A stretch of 64,000 nucleotides of DNA, from contig JACBFI010000002.1 of assembly GCA_013391385.1 (NCBI GenBank), positions 153,484 through 217,483 of the forward strand, given 5' to 3'. This document shows positions 1 to 10,174 of the stretch, in pieces. The stretch's first letter is position 1. Each line of letters opens with the position of its first letter. The notes under the pieces were generated by a model. That model was not told the DNA's origin and ran no database searches. It saw nothing but the letters and a program-made list of their open reading frames with translations. The position numbers were made by a program, and so were the translations under genes. This DNA is from Sediminibacterium sp. Gen4 (GTDB lineage: Bacteria > Bacteroidota > Bacteroidia > Chitinophagales > Chitinophagaceae).

Positions 1-977
1 TTAACGGATCCTATATTGACAGAAGAAACTTTTATAAAGTGAACTCATTTACAGCCAGTATTGGCTATGAATGGAGAAGCAGAAAAAGAAATGGAGATCA
101 TTTGTGGTTGTACAAACCCCTGAATCTGGAATTGTATGGTATCACGAGGTTAGCAGGACTTGATGATTTGATTCAGAAAAACCCTTTCCTACAAGCTTCT
201 TTCAATGAGGGCAATATCGTGAGTCAAAGTTTATCATTCATCAGCACCAGTACCGGTAGATTGAATAGAAATAGAAGCCACTACTACAGAGTAGGTATTG
301 AAGAAGCGGGTGGATTATTTGGGTTGTTACCCGGATTGAGAAATAATATTTACCGGTATATCAAAACCGAAACAGAATATCGTCAGGTAACACGTTATGA
401 TCAATCAGAATTGGCTTATCGTGCATTTGCAGGCGTAGGATATAATTATGGTAATGACCCGCGTATCGGCAGAACCTTACCTTTCTTTAAACAATTTATC
501 GCAGGTGGCCCATACAGTATGCGTGCATGGGGACTCAGACAATTGGGCTTGGGCAGTTCTGTTTTTAGTGATACTGTTAATAGTACTTATCGTGATCGTT
601 TTGGAGATGTTCAGTTAGAGGGTAATATCGAATATCGTTTTACGCTATTATCATTAGGATCATTCAAAGTAGGTAGTGCTTTTTTTGCTGACATTGGTAA
701 TATCTGGAATATCAAAAGAAATGATCAGGATCCAGACTCAAAATTTTCTTTCAGCAATCTGGCTCGCGATTTAGCCATAGGTGTAGGTACCGGATTAAGA
801 TTCGATTTTTCTTATTTCCTGATTCGATTTGATTTTGCTTACCGTGTAAAAGACCCTGCCAGAAATAGGAACGGAGGATGGATGAGTATCAAAGATTTTG
901 TATGGTCTGAAACAAGGGCTTCCGGACTCAAGATCAATAATATGGCTTTACAATTTGGTATTGGTCTACCCTTCTGA
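1..977 (+). CDS. BamA/TamA-family outer membrane protein, C-terminal part
   Basis: The reading frame is open from base 3, so the gene begins upstream of the window; a GTG at 39 is only an internal codon. What remains (about 325 residues) is the C-terminal beta-barrel of an Omp85-type protein: alternating aromatic/polar strands, a GGPYSMRAWGLRQLG segment (near base 510) matching the family's conserved GG..S.R.(F/W) barrel motif, and a final strand ending in an aromatic (GIGLPF), the usual outer-membrane sorting end. Members insert barrel proteins (BamA) or help export (TamA/TamL). In Bacteroidota the TamL lipoprotein has this ending, so TamL is the best guess, but the N-terminal POTRA part is not visible. 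It converges with truB and overlaps it by 12 bases. Confidence 0.85.
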   Translation, partial: NGSYIDRRNFYKVNSFTASIGYEWRSRKRNGDHLWLYKPLNLELYGITRLAGLDDLIQKNPFLQASFNEGNIVSQSLSFISTSTGRLNRNRSHYYRVGIEEAGGLFGLLPGLRNNIYRYIKTETEYRQVTRYDQSELAYRAFAGVGYNYGNDPRIGRTLPFFKQFIAGGPYSMRAWGLRQLGLGSSVFSDTVNSTYRDRFGDVQLEGNIEYRFTLLSLGSFKVGSAFFADIGNIWNIKRNDQDPDSKFSFSNLARDLAIGVGTGLRFDFSYFLIRFDFAYRVKDPARNRNGGWMSIKDFVWSETRASGLKINNMALQFGIGLPF

Positions 978-1679
978 GTTCTCTTTAAGCTTTGTTATTT
1001 CCTGCTCAAAGGATTCGATACTGTGTGCATCTTCCACAGAGAAAATACCTATTCTGGTTCTGCGCAAACTACTCATATAACCTCCAACACCTAATGCTGC
1101 ACCATAATCGTTGGCCAGACTTCTGATATAAGTACCTGTGGAACAAACAACCCTAAAATGAACAACCGGCAATTCAATTTTTTCAATCGTAAACTGATGG
1201 ATCGTAACAGGACGGGGCTCTAATACAACATGCTCCCCCTTTCTTGCCGCCAGATAAACCGGTTTCCCATCTTTTTTTATGGCTGAATGGGCAGGAGGAA
1301 CTTGCATGATAGGTCCTGTAAATGATTTTGTAGCGTTGTGTATTTGTTCTTCTGTAAGGTGAGTGATGTCTTTAATGTTTTCGGGCGGCGATTCTAAATC
1401 ATAAGTTGGGGTTGTGGCACCTAAGGTAAAAGTGCCCGTGTACTCTTTCTCCATTCCCATATACTCATTGATCTTCTTCGTAAACTTCCCGGTACAGATA
1501 ATCAATAAACCTGTAGCCAAAGGATCAAGCGTGCCAGCATGTCCAACTTTTGAAATACGTGTGAGTATACGTACTTTCTTAACAGCATCGAAGGAAGTCC
1601 ACTCCAATGGTTTATCCAGCAAAATGACTTTGCCATCAAGGTAAGGTTGTAATGCAGGATGTATTTCTTTTTGTCGCAT
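966..1679 (-). CDS. truB: tRNA pseudouridine(55) synthase TruB
   Basis: Makes pseudouridine at position 55 in the T-loop of tRNAs. The 237-residue protein starts at an ATG and carries the TruB catalytic motif GHAGTLDPLATG at residues 46-57, with catalytic Asp52, preceded by the LLDKPLEWTSFDAV motif (20-33) and followed by a conserved PPAHSAIKKDGKPVY segment (about 128-142) and CSTGTYIRSLANDYG (near 180). Length is that of the short bacterial form without a PUA tail. It lies 35 bases behind proS on the same strand and probably shares its transcript. Its 3' end overlaps the converging outer-membrane gene by 12 bases. Confidence 0.97.
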   Translation of the reverse strand: MRQKEIHPALQPYLDGKVILLDKPLEWTSFDAVKKVRILTRISKVGHAGTLDPLATGLLIICTGKFTKKINEYMGMEKEYTGTFTLGATTPTYDLESPPENIKDITHLTEEQIHNATKSFTGPIMQVPPAHSAIKKDGKPVYLAARKGEHVVLEPRPVTIHQFTIEKIELPVVHFRVVCSTGTYIRSLANDYGAALGVGGYMSSLRRTRIGIFSVEDAHSIESFEQEITKLKENSEG

Positions 1680-1714
1680 TGGAAGGATGATGTATTTGCA
1701 CGGATGCAGGGGTA

Positions 1715-3193
1715 CTAGTAAGCTCTCGCAAATAAAACCCTTTGAGCAGAAGGCTTTCCGCTAAGGATACAAACACCTTCTTCCGCTGAATTATCCAGTG
1801 GTATACAACGTATCGTAGCCTTGGTCAATTCTTTAATCTTGTCTTCTGTTTCACCGGTACCATCCCAATGAGCAGCAATAAATCCGCCTTTGGTATCCAG
1901 AAGCTGAACAAATTCATCCCAACTATTCGCCGGAGTAATATGCTCATCGCGATACTGTTTGGCTTTGTTGAAAATATTTTGCTGAATCTCCTCTAATAGG
2001 TTTTGGATATAGTTGGAAAGTCCATTCAACGAAACAGTATTCTTTTCCTTGGTATCTCTTCTGGCTATTTCTGCTACATTGTTTTCAAGATCACGTGCGC
2101 CGATGGCCACACGAACAGGAACACCTTTCAATTCATATTCTGCAAATTTCCATCCCGGTCTGGCATTATCACTGTCGTCGTACTTCACAGATATACCCAA
2201 GGTCTTGAGTTCTTTCATTAACTGATGTACCCGTTCATCGATCTGTGCTTTCTGCTCCTCTCCTTTAAAAATAGGAACGATCACCACTTGTAATGGTGCA
2301 ATACGTGGAGGTAATACCAATCCACTATCATCACTATGAGCCATCACCAATGCACCAATCAAACGGGTACTTACGCCCCAGCTTGTAGCCCAAACATATT
2401 CCAGTTGATTGTTTTTATCACTGAATTTTACATCAAATGCTTTTGCAAAGTTCTGGCCCAGAAAATGGGAAGTACCTGCCTGTAATGCTTTTCCATCCTG
2501 CATCATCGCTTCAATACAATAAGTGTCTTCAGCACCTGCAAAACGTTCATTAGGTGTTTTCACACCCTTGATTACCGGAACAGCCATCCAATTTTCTACA
2601 AAATCGGCATATACATTCAGCATTTTGACGGTTTCTTCAACCGCTTCATCTTTGGTAGCATGTGCTGTATGACCTTCCTGCCAGAGAAACTCTGCAGTAC
2701 GAAGAAATAATCGAGTTCTCATTTCCCACCTCACCACATTTGCCCATTGGTTCACCAAAATCGGAAGATCACGGTAAGATTGGATCCATGTTTTATAAGT
2801 ATTCCAAATAATAGCCTCACTGGTTGGACGCACTACGAGCTCTTCTTCCAGTTTCGCTTCAGGGTCTACAATGAGTTTTCCTTTATTGGAAGGATCTGTT
2901 TTCAAGCGATAATGGGTTACAACCGCACATTCCTTAGCGAAACCTTCTGCATTCTTTTCCTCTGCTTCAAATAAACTTTTGGGAATAAAGAGCGGGAAAT
3001 AAGCATTCTGATGACCTGTTTCTTTGAACATCCGATCCAATACATCACGCATATTCTCCCAAAGTGCAAAACCATAAGGCTTGATGACCATACAGCCTCT
3101 CACGGCACTATAATCTGCCAAACCACCTTTAATAATAAGGTCATTGTACCACTGAGAATAATCTTGCGCTCTGGAAGTGATTTCCTTACTCAT
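1715..3193 (-). CDS. proS: Prolyl-tRNA synthetase, archaeal/eukaryote-like short type
   Basis: Charges tRNA-Pro with proline. The 492-residue protein has class II synthetase motifs: a VVRPTSE segment (about residue 120), motif 2 ([20 protein letters not shown], near 153-172), and motif 3 ([20 protein letters not shown], near 273-292). There is no editing-domain insertion and the chain ends in the LFARAY tail with a terminal Tyr, as in the archaeal/eukaryotic-type enzymes that many Bacteroidota use. Start is an ATG at 3193. It is followed by truB. A possible -7 box on its strand (TACATTTG, 3286-3293) would give a leader of about 90 bases. Confidence 0.97.
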   Translation of the reverse strand: MSKEITSRAQDYSQWYNDLIIKGGLADYSAVRGCMVIKPYGFALWENMRDVLDRMFKETGHQNAYFPLFIPKSLFEAEEKNAEGFAKECAVVTHYRLKTDPSNKGKLIVDPEAKLEEELVVRPTSEAIIWNTYKTWIQSYRDLPILVNQWANVVRWEMRTRLFLRTAEFLWQEGHTAHATKDEAVEETVKMLNVYADFVENWMAVPVIKGVKTPNERFAGAEDTYCIEAMMQDGKALQAGTSHFLGQNFAKAFDVKFSDKNNQLEYVWATSWGVSTRLIGALVMAHSDDSGLVLPPRIAPLQVVIVPIFKGEEQKAQIDERVHQLMKELKTLGISVKYDDSDNARPGWKFAEYELKGVPVRVAIGARDLENNVAEIARRDTKEKNTVSLNGLSNYIQNLLEEIQQNIFNKAKQYRDEHITPANSWDEFVQLLDTKGGFIAAHWDGTGETEDKIKELTKATIRCIPLDNSAEEGVCILSGKPSAQRVLFARAY

Positions 3194-3332
3194 AATAATA
3201 TTATAATTCTCTTAACAAAATAGATTGCTTACAGTTGTTAGTTGGCAAACAAATTGCCGCTATTTACAGGAAGTCTATAACAGCGCAAATGTATGTAACT
3301 TCACATTATATAACCTTCTCAATCCTGATGTT

Positions 3333-4121
3333 ATGAAAAGAATGCTACTTGGATCATTGCTCACCATCGGACTCCTTTCAGGATGTTCAACGGCATACCA
3401 GAGCGGACAAACACCTGATGATGTTTATTATTCACCCGGCAGAGATGGCGGCAGTAAGCGTGAAGAAGAGAAGGTTAGAGAACAGCAGGAACGCTATGAA
3501 GAATATATCAGCAGTCAGGATGATCGTTATTTACGTATGAAAGTAGCGAACAGAAACCGTTGGGCTGGTATTGATGATTTTGATTATTGGTACGACAGTC
3601 GCTATGACTTTGGCAGATTTAATCATTTCAGTAATTGGAATAGTTTCTATACTTGGAATAATCCCTGGAACAATCCATGGAACCCTTCTTTCAGCTATGG
3701 ATTGTGGAGAATGCAGCCCGGACTTGGGTTTGGATGGGGATGGAATAATCCGATGTATACGGTGATTGCTTATGCTTCCCCTAAATTCTATAGTGGTGGA
3801 CGCACTTCCGGAAGTAATCTTTCCGCCTATCGCAATACAAAAGGCTTCAGTAACATGAATAGCGGCTTTTACAACCCGAAAACAGGATCATTCATGAATT
3901 CCAATAATGCGTCATCCAGCAGTTTTGGAAGTTTATTGAAGCGTGTGTTTACTACCAGTCCCGGCAATTCCAGCTCAAGTTTTGATAGACCTGTAAGAAG
4001 TTTTTCAAACAGTAGCAGCGGATCTTCTGCAACCCCAAGCAGTTCTGCGGGTGGTAATAGTGGCGGTGTAAAAAGCTCTGGTAGTAGTGCCGGCTCTGGT
4101 CGCGGAGGCAGGGGTAATTAA
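3333..4121 (+). CDS. Predicted lipoprotein rich in Asn, Trp, Gly and Ser
   Basis: The ATG at 3333 is preferred over earlier in-frame codons because it gives a lipoprotein signal: MKRMLLGSLLTIGLLSGCS with a lipobox LSGC, so Cys18 would be lipidated. After the signal there is a charged stretch (KREEEKVREQQERYEEYISS), a middle part packed with W, N, Y and F (several NPWN and NSFY repeats), and a Ser/Gly-rich low-complexity tail ending GRGGRGN. I do not recognise a domain. Similar secreted, low-complexity lipoproteins are common in this phylum. It is followed after 75 bases by an outer membrane protein gene on the same strand. Confidence 0.8.
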   Translation: MKRMLLGSLLTIGLLSGCSTAYQSGQTPDDVYYSPGRDGGSKREEEKVREQQERYEEYISSQDDRYLRMKVANRNRWAGIDDFDYWYDSRYDFGRFNHFSNWNSFYTWNNPWNNPWNPSFSYGLWRMQPGLGFGWGWNNPMYTVIAYASPKFYSGGRTSGSNLSAYRNTKGFSNMNSGFYNPKTGSFMNSNNASSSSFGSLLKRVFTTSPGNSSSSFDRPVRSFSNSSSGSSATPSSSAGGNSGGVKSSGSSAGSGRGGRGN

Positions 4122-4196
4122 TTTTTACACTTCAGGCAATAATTGATTCAGGTGTTGTACACCTTATACTAAACCTATATCCAAACAGATTGTAAC

Positions 4197-5726
4197 ATGA
4201 AAATATATTTACTATCCCTGACATTGATGCTTACCTTACTAGCATCCGCACAAAACCCGGATTATTCATTACGAACTGCCTGGTTCACCCAAAATGGCTC
4301 TGCGAGAAATATTGCAACCGGTGGTGTGATGGGATCTTTAGGAGGCGAAATCACAGCCAACCACGTGAACCCTGCAGGTATTGGATTATTCAAAACCAAT
4401 GAATTTGTTTTATCACCCGGATTCTTATTGAACAATAACAAATTCAAATATCGCGGTTCTGACACCCTTAATAATAAGAATAGTTTTGGGTATGGTGCTT
4501 CCGGCGTTATTTTGAGCACGGGCGTTAACAGAAAAAGTAAATGGACCAGTAGTGCGTTTGCCCTTTCCGTAAACCAATTAGCCAGCTATAATAATCGGAT
4601 TCAATTCAAAGGATTCAATAACATGAGTTCATTCTCAGAACAGTATCTGGAAGAATTGACTCGTGACCTTGCAGATACCAATGCTGCATTAAGCAATTAT
4701 ATCTTTGGGTCTTCTCTCGCTTTTAGAACCTTTTTGGTGGATACTGCGAATAATGCCAGTGGTAACTTTATTGGTTATCAGAGTTTGGTGCCGATTTCAA
4801 CCGGTGTGAATCAATCTTATGATGCCACTACAAGAGGTGGATACCATGAAATAGCACTTGGAGTAGCAGGCAATATGGAAGATAAAATGTATGTGGGCGG
4901 TAGCCTTACCATTCCTGTTATTAGCTATTCTCGTGATCTGGTATATCGTGAAACAGATGCTACCAATGACCCGAATAATCAATTTAGTAGTTTTGAATTC
5001 CGCGAAACATTCACTTCTCAAGGATTAGGTATTGGTGCAAAAATTGGTACCATTTATAAACCGAAAGAACATTGGAGAATTGGCTTTGCATTTCATACAC
5101 CACAATTCATCACATTTAAAGACAGAGTACGTGCTTCTATGACTGCTAATACTGAGAGTTATGCAGGTATCCGTTCTGAAAACAGCGACAACCTCAATAG
5201 CGGTAACCCAGGCAATAGCAACTACAATTTAGTTACCCCTTGGAGAGCTATAGTAAGTGCCAGTTATGTTTTTAGAGAAATTAAGGACACACGCCGACAA
5301 AGAGCATTCATCAGTGCAGACCTTGAATATGTGAATTATCGCGGCTCAAGATTTTCTGCTGAAGACAAGAATGACCAAGCACTCGTAAATTATTACAACC
5401 TATTAAATGATGTCATTAAAGACACATACAAAGGAAATATCAATTTCCGTTTAGGTGGTGAACTAAAGCTTCATACGATTATGTTTCGTCTAGGTGGAGC
5501 CTATTATGGTAGTCCATACGCAGAAGAAGAACTAAAAGCCAATCGTATTTTGGCAACCGGAGGTGTGGGTTATCGCGATAAAGGTATTTTCATTGATCTT
5601 AGCTATGCACATGCTTTCAATCGTGATGTTCAGTTTGCATATCGACTCAATGATAAACCCAACACATTTGCCGAACAAACCGGATCAAGAGGTTCTGTAA
5701 TGCTTACACTTGGATTTAAGTTTTAA
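4197..5726 (+). CDS. Outer membrane protein, FadL/OmpP1/TodX-like
   Basis: A 509-residue barrel protein with a clean signal peptide (MKIYLLSLTLMLTLLASAQ, cleavage after Ala18-Gln19). The N-terminal part reads SARNIATGGVMGSLGGEIT followed by an HVNPAGIGLF segment; the NPAG motif after a glycine-rich stretch is the mark of the FadL/OmpP1 family, whose members let hydrophobic compounds across the outer membrane. Many alternating strands follow and the last residues (MLTLGFKF) end in an aromatic. Bacteroidota relatives are often named hemin receptor without proof, so the substrate is unknown. Its last four bases overlap the end of the converging miaA gene. Confidence 0.85.
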   Translation: MKIYLLSLTLMLTLLASAQNPDYSLRTAWFTQNGSARNIATGGVMGSLGGEITANHVNPAGIGLFKTNEFVLSPGFLLNNNKFKYRGSDTLNNKNSFGYGASGVILSTGVNRKSKWTSSAFALSVNQLASYNNRIQFKGFNNMSSFSEQYLEELTRDLADTNAALSNYIFGSSLAFRTFLVDTANNASGNFIGYQSLVPISTGVNQSYDATTRGGYHEIALGVAGNMEDKMYVGGSLTIPVISYSRDLVYRETDATNDPNNQFSSFEFRETFTSQGLGIGAKIGTIYKPKEHWRIGFAFHTPQFITFKDRVRASMTANTESYAGIRSENSDNLNSGNPGNSNYNLVTPWRAIVSASYVFREIKDTRRQRAFISADLEYVNYRGSRFSAEDKNDQALVNYYNLLNDVIKDTYKGNINFRLGGELKLHTIMFRLGGAYYGSPYAEEELKANRILATGGVGYRDKGIFIDLSYAHAFNRDVQFAYRLNDKPNTFAEQTGSRGSVMLTLGFKF

Positions 5727-6646
5727 ATAACCGCATCAATACCCTGTTCCAGCAGTATTTTTTGAATCTGCAATACAGGATCTGCAGCAGCATTTACCCA
5801 GTGAATGCTGCTGTCTTTTTTAAACCAAGTCATTTGTCTTTTTGCATATTGTCGGGTATGCTGTTGAATCAATTCAATAGCTCTATCATAAGAAATACTC
5901 CCATCTAAATGATCAAATAACTCCTGATAACCTACAGTTTGTAAAGCATTCAAATGCTTAAAGGGATACAATGCTTTGACTTCATCAAATAACCCTTGCT
6001 GCATCATTTGTTCAACGCGTAGATGAATGCGTGTATTCAATTCAGCTCTTTCCATTTCAAGTCCGATCTTCACCATTCGAAATGGTCTTTCAACTTTTTT
6101 ACCGATTCTAAAGCTGGTAATCGATTTACCCGTTCCTTCTAGTATCTCAAGTGCACGTAATAATCTATGTGGATTTTGTTGTTCAGCGATTTGCCAGAAA
6201 AGTGGATCACGCTTGGCCACTTCCTGTTGCAACCATGCCAACCCATTTGTAGCATAACTCTGATTGAGTGCTTGTCGGATGGAGGGATCTATTTCGGGCA
6301 TATCATCGATACCCTCACAAAATGCTTTGATATATAAACCCGTACCTCCGGTTACAATTAATTTTGAGTGCTGTTTAAAAATAAAGGCTGCTTTTTCGAG
6401 CGCATAGGTTTCATAGATACCCGCATTCACTTCTTCATGAATAGAATGTGATGCAATAAAATGATGAGGCACTGTTGAAAGTTCTTCAGCAGAAGGACGA
6501 GCCACCCCAATATTCATTTCACGATAGCATTGTCTGGAATCTGCAGATAATATTTCTGTTTGGAATAACTGTGCCAATGCAATGGCAGCAGCAGTTTTAC
6601 CTACAGCCGTTGGACCAACAATCAATATAGCTGTATGTGAAGACAA
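5723..6646 (-). CDS. miaA: tRNA dimethylallyltransferase MiaA
   Basis: Adds a dimethylallyl group to A37 of tRNAs that read codons starting with U. The 307-residue protein has the P-loop GPTAVGKT (residues 11-18), the LSADSRQCYREMNIG motif (34-48), an LIVTGGTGLYIKA segment (near 98) and the ARRQ..WFKK-like C-terminal motif (YAKRQMTWFKKD). The start is TTG: the frame upstream closes with a stop two codons earlier and no ATG precedes the P-loop. It lies 43 bases behind the PRiA4b-like gene on the same strand. Confidence 0.96.
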   Translation of the reverse strand: MSSHTAILIVGPTAVGKTAAAIALAQLFQTEILSADSRQCYREMNIGVARPSAEELSTVPHHFIASHSIHEEVNAGIYETYALEKAAFIFKQHSKLIVTGGTGLYIKAFCEGIDDMPEIDPSIRQALNQSYATNGLAWLQQEVAKRDPLFWQIAEQQNPHRLLRALEILEGTGKSITSFRIGKKVERPFRMVKIGLEMERAELNTRIHLRVEQMMQQGLFDEVKALYPFKHLNALQTVGYQELFDHLDGSISYDRAIELIQQHTRQYAKRQMTWFKKDSSIHWVNAAADPVLQIQKILLEQGIDAVI

Positions 6647-6689
6647 TGATTAGGTATATATCTTGATAACTGCTTAAAAGATGGAATGA

Positions 6690-7253
6690 TTAAAAATCTT
6701 CTTCAGTACTTTCTTCAGCTCCAAAATCATCCCCATCAGACTCACCATCCTCTCCTTCTTCACCAAAGCCATCTGATGCTTCTGCAAGGTCATATTTCTC
6801 TTCTATATCAGCGAATTTATCGCCTAAAAGACTTTTTGTTCCATACTGTTGTGGACCAATCCCTTCAACCCTGGATATAGCCGGGTAGCTGAGTTTAGCA
6901 TTCTCTTCTTTACTCACATTGATCAACTCTACTAAAAAAGCCCAGTTTTTTGTAAAATCGTAGAGATAAATAAATTTTTGATTGGTATCACGAATCTCAC
7001 TACCAATGGTGGTATCACTCATGAGCAAGGGCTCTGCAACATAAGATTTATCATATCGTTCAAAACTGATCTCACGACCACGTTGCCAATTATCATTACT
7101 CCTAAAGAAAGTAGCCTGATGCTTCTGATCAAATTCATAAGCTTTCAGGATCGCAAAATGCAAATCGATAAAGTATTGTGTATGCTTGATCACAATATCG
7201 CGGTATACCGCATCATCTTCCTCTAAATAAACCCTGAATTTCAGAATTGCCAT
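6690..7253 (-). CDS. PRiA4b ORF-3-like domain protein with acidic tail
   Basis: A 187-residue protein. Residues 1-110 resemble the plasmid pRiA4b ORF-3 fold (IS1096 TnpR-like): FRVYLEEDDAVYRDIVIKH at the start, an LHFAILKAYEFDQKHQATFF segment, and a YDFTKNWAFLVELI segment that matches the family's YDFGD.W.H.I signature. The last 30 residues are almost all Asp, Glu, Gly and Ser. The domain's biochemical role is not known to me; despite the family name, nothing here suggests mobility. It sits upstream of miaA on the same strand. Confidence 0.7.
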   Translation of the reverse strand: MAILKFRVYLEEDDAVYRDIVIKHTQYFIDLHFAILKAYEFDQKHQATFFRSNDNWQRGREISFERYDKSYVAEPLLMSDTTIGSEIRDTNQKFIYLYDFTKNWAFLVELINVSKEENAKLSYPAISRVEGIGPQQYGTKSLLGDKFADIEEKYDLAEASDGFGEEGEDGESDGDDFGAEESTEEDF

Positions 7254-7324
7254 TCTAAATGCTTAAGTCTTTTATAATATGTACAACAACACTTCAGTTG
7301 TCATCAGAAACGCTAAAATACAAT

Positions 7325-8743
7325 TTATTCAACGGCCTCCAAGTTCAGTTCTTTCCCCTTTTCTAACATAAATTTTTTTGCCGCTTCATATTCATTAGGA
7401 ATAACCCCATCCAATATGGCTTCACGTATGGCATCTTTGATGATGCCTACTTGTCTGCCCGGAGTTAACCCAAATGTTGTCATGATCATTTCCCCGGTGA
7501 TAGGTGGTTGCCAGTTTCGAATACGATCCGCATCCTCCACTTCCAACAACCGCTCTTTTACCAGTTCAAAATTTTGGAGATACCTTTTTACCTTATGCTT
7601 GTTTTTACTGGTGATATCAGCAGAACACAGCATCATTAAAGCATCAATATCTTCACCCGCATCAAACAACAATCTTCTTATCGCACTATCGGTGATATTT
7701 TCTTTTGTAAGACTGATAGGTCGCAAATGCAGCAATACCAATTGCTGTACCTGTTTCATCTTTTCATTCAACGGCAGCTTCAATTTCGTGAAGATTTTAG
7801 GAACCATTCTAGCGCCTACTACTTCATGTCCATGAAAAGTGAAACCATGACCTTCTTCAAATCTTTTAGTAGCAGGCTTTCCAATATCATGCAAAAGCGC
7901 TGCCCATCTCAACCATAGATCATCAGTTGATGCTGCCATATTATCCAACACCTGCAGGGTATGATAGAAATTATCTTTATGACCCAACCCATCAATATAC
8001 TCAGCTCCATGAAGATCTACCATTTGAGGAAAAATCTTGTGTAACAACCCTGTTTTGAATAAAAGATCCCATCCAACCGAAGGCTTTTCGCAGAGCATGA
8101 TCTTATTCAACTCATCGGTAATCCGTTCTTGGGAAACAATACTGATGCGATGTACATTGGCAGTGATAGCAGCCAATGTTTCTGGTACAATGGTATAGTT
8201 GAGTTGTGCCGCAAATCGAATCGCCCTCATCATGCGCAAAGGATCATCACTGAATGTTTGTGAAGGTTCCAATGGCGTTACAATGATCTTATCCTGAATG
8301 GCCTTAATGCCGTTAAATGGATCGATGAGTGAACCATAATCCACTGCATTCAAACTGATAGCCATTGCATTGATGGTAAAATCACGTCTATTTTGATCAT
8401 CTTCAATGGTTCCCGGAGCTACTTCAGGTTTGCGACTATTTTGCGCATAACTTTCTTTGCGTGCACCCACAAACTCAATTTCCAAATCATCGATTTTGAT
8501 CTGCGCTGTTCCGAAATTTTTGAAAAAGGAAACATAAGGTTTGGGATGAAATGCCTCAGCAACTTTATGAGCGAGGCTGATACCATCCCCAATACAAACA
8601 ATATCAATATCCTTGGTAGCACGCCCAATGATTTTATCACGCACAAAACCGCCTATCAGGTAACAGGGCATATTAAGCGATGCCGCTGCTTTTCCTATCT
8701 GCTGAAAAATAAGTGCTTCTTTATCGGTACAAACAATATCCAT
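7325..8743 (-). CDS. cca: CCA tRNA nucleotidyltransferase, class II with HD domain
   Basis: Adds or repairs the CCA end of tRNAs. The N-terminal head has the nucleotidyltransferase motif [19 protein letters not shown] (near residues 31-49; the two Asp bind metal), then the RRDFTINAM motif and an [12 protein letters not shown] motif typical of the class II polymerase head. The middle has an HD-type motif (ALLHDIGKP) as in bacterial Cca/PcnB relatives. I use the ATG at 8743 (472 residues); a TTG three codons earlier would also be possible. No CCA is encoded in the two tRNAs of this window, which fits a need for this enzyme. A poly(A) polymerase role cannot be excluded from sequence alone. Confidence 0.92.
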   Translation of the reverse strand: MDIVCTDKEALIFQQIGKAAASLNMPCYLIGGFVRDKIIGRATKDIDIVCIGDGISLAHKVAEAFHPKPYVSFFKNFGTAQIKIDDLEIEFVGARKESYAQNSRKPEVAPGTIEDDQNRRDFTINAMAISLNAVDYGSLIDPFNGIKAIQDKIIVTPLEPSQTFSDDPLRMMRAIRFAAQLNYTIVPETLAAITANVHRISIVSQERITDELNKIMLCEKPSVGWDLLFKTGLLHKIFPQMVDLHGAEYIDGLGHKDNFYHTLQVLDNMAASTDDLWLRWAALLHDIGKPATKRFEEGHGFTFHGHEVVGARMVPKIFTKLKLPLNEKMKQVQQLVLLHLRPISLTKENITDSAIRRLLFDAGEDIDALMMLCSADITSKNKHKVKRYLQNFELVKERLLEVEDADRIRNWQPPITGEMIMTTFGLTPGRQVGIIKDAIREAILDGVIPNEYEAAKKFMLEKGKELNLEAVE

Positions 8744-8774
8744 GCGGGGCAAAGGTAACTTGTTTCCTTGTTTA

Positions 8775-9770
8775 TCAGGAACTGAGACTATTCAATAACT
8801 GTTCAGTTTGGATCGAACGGGCACACTTGAAATGTTTTTCCGGACAAGTTTGATGTCCATGTAATCCGCAAGGTCTACAGGAAAGACTTTCTATCGTCTC
8901 AATAATATGGCTATCATCAGAAAGTGGACCATAACCAAACCCCGGTATTGTTGAGCAATATACCGCCGTTACAGGTGCATTCATGGCAGAAGCGAAATGC
9001 ATGGGTGCTGAATCATTGACATAACTCATGACTGCATTTTTCATCAAAGCAGCTGATTCTAGAAAAGACAATTGTCCACTAAGATCGGTTGCTTTATTTC
9101 CAGATTGTATCCGTATTTGGTCACAAAGGTTTTTATCACCGGGTGCTCCGAGTAAATAAATGGTATAGCTCTCCGGGAGTTGCCGAATCAAGTCCACCCA
9201 CTGATCTGCAGGATATTGTTTCGTGAACCACACAGATGCCGGTGCAATACAGATATAAGGTCTGGTCTGATACATCTTTACTTTTTCAAAAGCTTTAGCT
9301 GTGGGATACAAAACAGGTTTAGCAGGATGCTCATCTGTAAATGAAAGGATCAATGCATGATTTCTTTGGATTTCATGATGGTCATCAGCTCGCCCAGAGA
9401 AATGATGAGGAATGATATCCGTGAAGAAAAAACGAAAGGGATTTTTATCAAACCCTATTTTCCTGGAAGCACCGGAAAAAGCAGTCAGGAAACCGGTAGC
9501 GAAATAACGTTGAACATTGATGACGATGTCATATCTATTTTGTCTGATCGTTTTCAATAATTGAAAAAGATGCCGATACTTAGCAGACTTTTTATTCCAG
9601 ATCAATACCTCGTGTAAAAAAGGATGTCCATCAAATAGTGATTCATTCCCTTTTCTTACCAAAATATCCAATGCTGCATCAGGATAATGTTGATGAAGCT
9701 TTTCCAATAAACCGGTGGCCAGTACCACATCGCCAATAAAAGCAGTTTGAATAACCAGAATACGCTGCAT
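8775..9770 (-). CDS. Glycosyltransferase family 9 (heptosyltransferase-like)
   Basis: A 331-residue GT-B enzyme of the ADP-heptose:LPS heptosyltransferase type. It starts [20 protein letters not shown], the usual GT9 opening (I.(Q/R)...IGD...T), and the C-terminal half holds the donor-site pattern [14 protein letters not shown], a [18 protein letters not shown] segment and [21 protein letters not shown]. Such enzymes add heptose or related sugars to lipopolysaccharide core on the cytoplasmic face of the inner membrane. The acceptor is unknown. A cysteine cluster near the end ([21 protein letters not shown]) is common in GT9 proteins of this phylum. It is 31 bases upstream of cca on the same strand. 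Confidence 0.9.
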   Translation of the reverse strand: MQRILVIQTAFIGDVVLATGLLEKLHQHYPDAALDILVRKGNESLFDGHPFLHEVLIWNKKSAKYRHLFQLLKTIRQNRYDIVINVQRYFATGFLTAFSGASRKIGFDKNPFRFFFTDIIPHHFSGRADDHHEIQRNHALILSFTDEHPAKPVLYPTAKAFEKVKMYQTRPYICIAPASVWFTKQYPADQWVDLIRQLPESYTIYLLGAPGDKNLCDQIRIQSGNKATDLSGQLSFLESAALMKNAVMSYVNDSAPMHFASAMNAPVTAVYCSTIPGFGYGPLSDDSHIIETIESLSCRPCGLHGHQTCPEKHFKCARSIQTEQLLNSLSS

Positions 9771-9807
9771 GACACAAAGCTAATACAAAGGAACTTGCGT
9801 AGATAGT

Positions 9808-10023
9808 TTACTCGTATTCGAGTTCATTGCTGAAGAATTCCCAGTCGAACAATAAGTAGGTAGAAATAAGTTGTCTAAGCCCCCTTCTTTTTCTTCTTTC
9901 TGAAACCTTGGTCTGATCGAATTTAGCAGAGCTAATGGCATGACGCTCTAGCCCCAGATTGAGGATGGCCTGTAGAAAGGGCTGCATTTTCTCATTAGGA
10001 ACATCTAGTATTACGCGTGCCAT
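9808..10023 (-). CDS. Small conserved-looking hypothetical protein (71 aa)
   Basis: A 71-residue ORF with an ATG start, beginning MARVILDVPNEKMQPFLQAI and containing a basic stretch SERRKRRGLRQ. The opening resembles short alpha/beta proteins in this phylum of unknown function; I recognise no named domain. It lies 37 bases upstream of the GT9 gene on the same strand and is preceded by about 150 bases of AT-rich sequence that could hold its promoter. Codon use looks like that of its neighbours, which supports it being real. Confidence 0.65.
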   Translation of the reverse strand: MARVILDVPNEKMQPFLQAILNLGLERHAISSAKFDQTKVSERRKRRGLRQLISTYLLFDWEFFSNELEYE

Positions 10024-10174
10024 AGTTTTTGCTTACTTTAAGTTTGCATTTTATTACAAGAAAAGCAATTAAAAGTTCAACAAACTTTTTGCCAAAAACA
10101 CTCAAAAACAAGCTAAAATGCTCAATTACAGCTAATTAACAAATTTTGTGATTTTCACACAGGTTTATGCACAA

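Noticed and set aside
6690-7253. Transposon-related gene because of the IS1096/PRiA4b family name
   Set aside because: No transposase, inverted ends or target duplication near; the domain is widespread in chromosomal genes.
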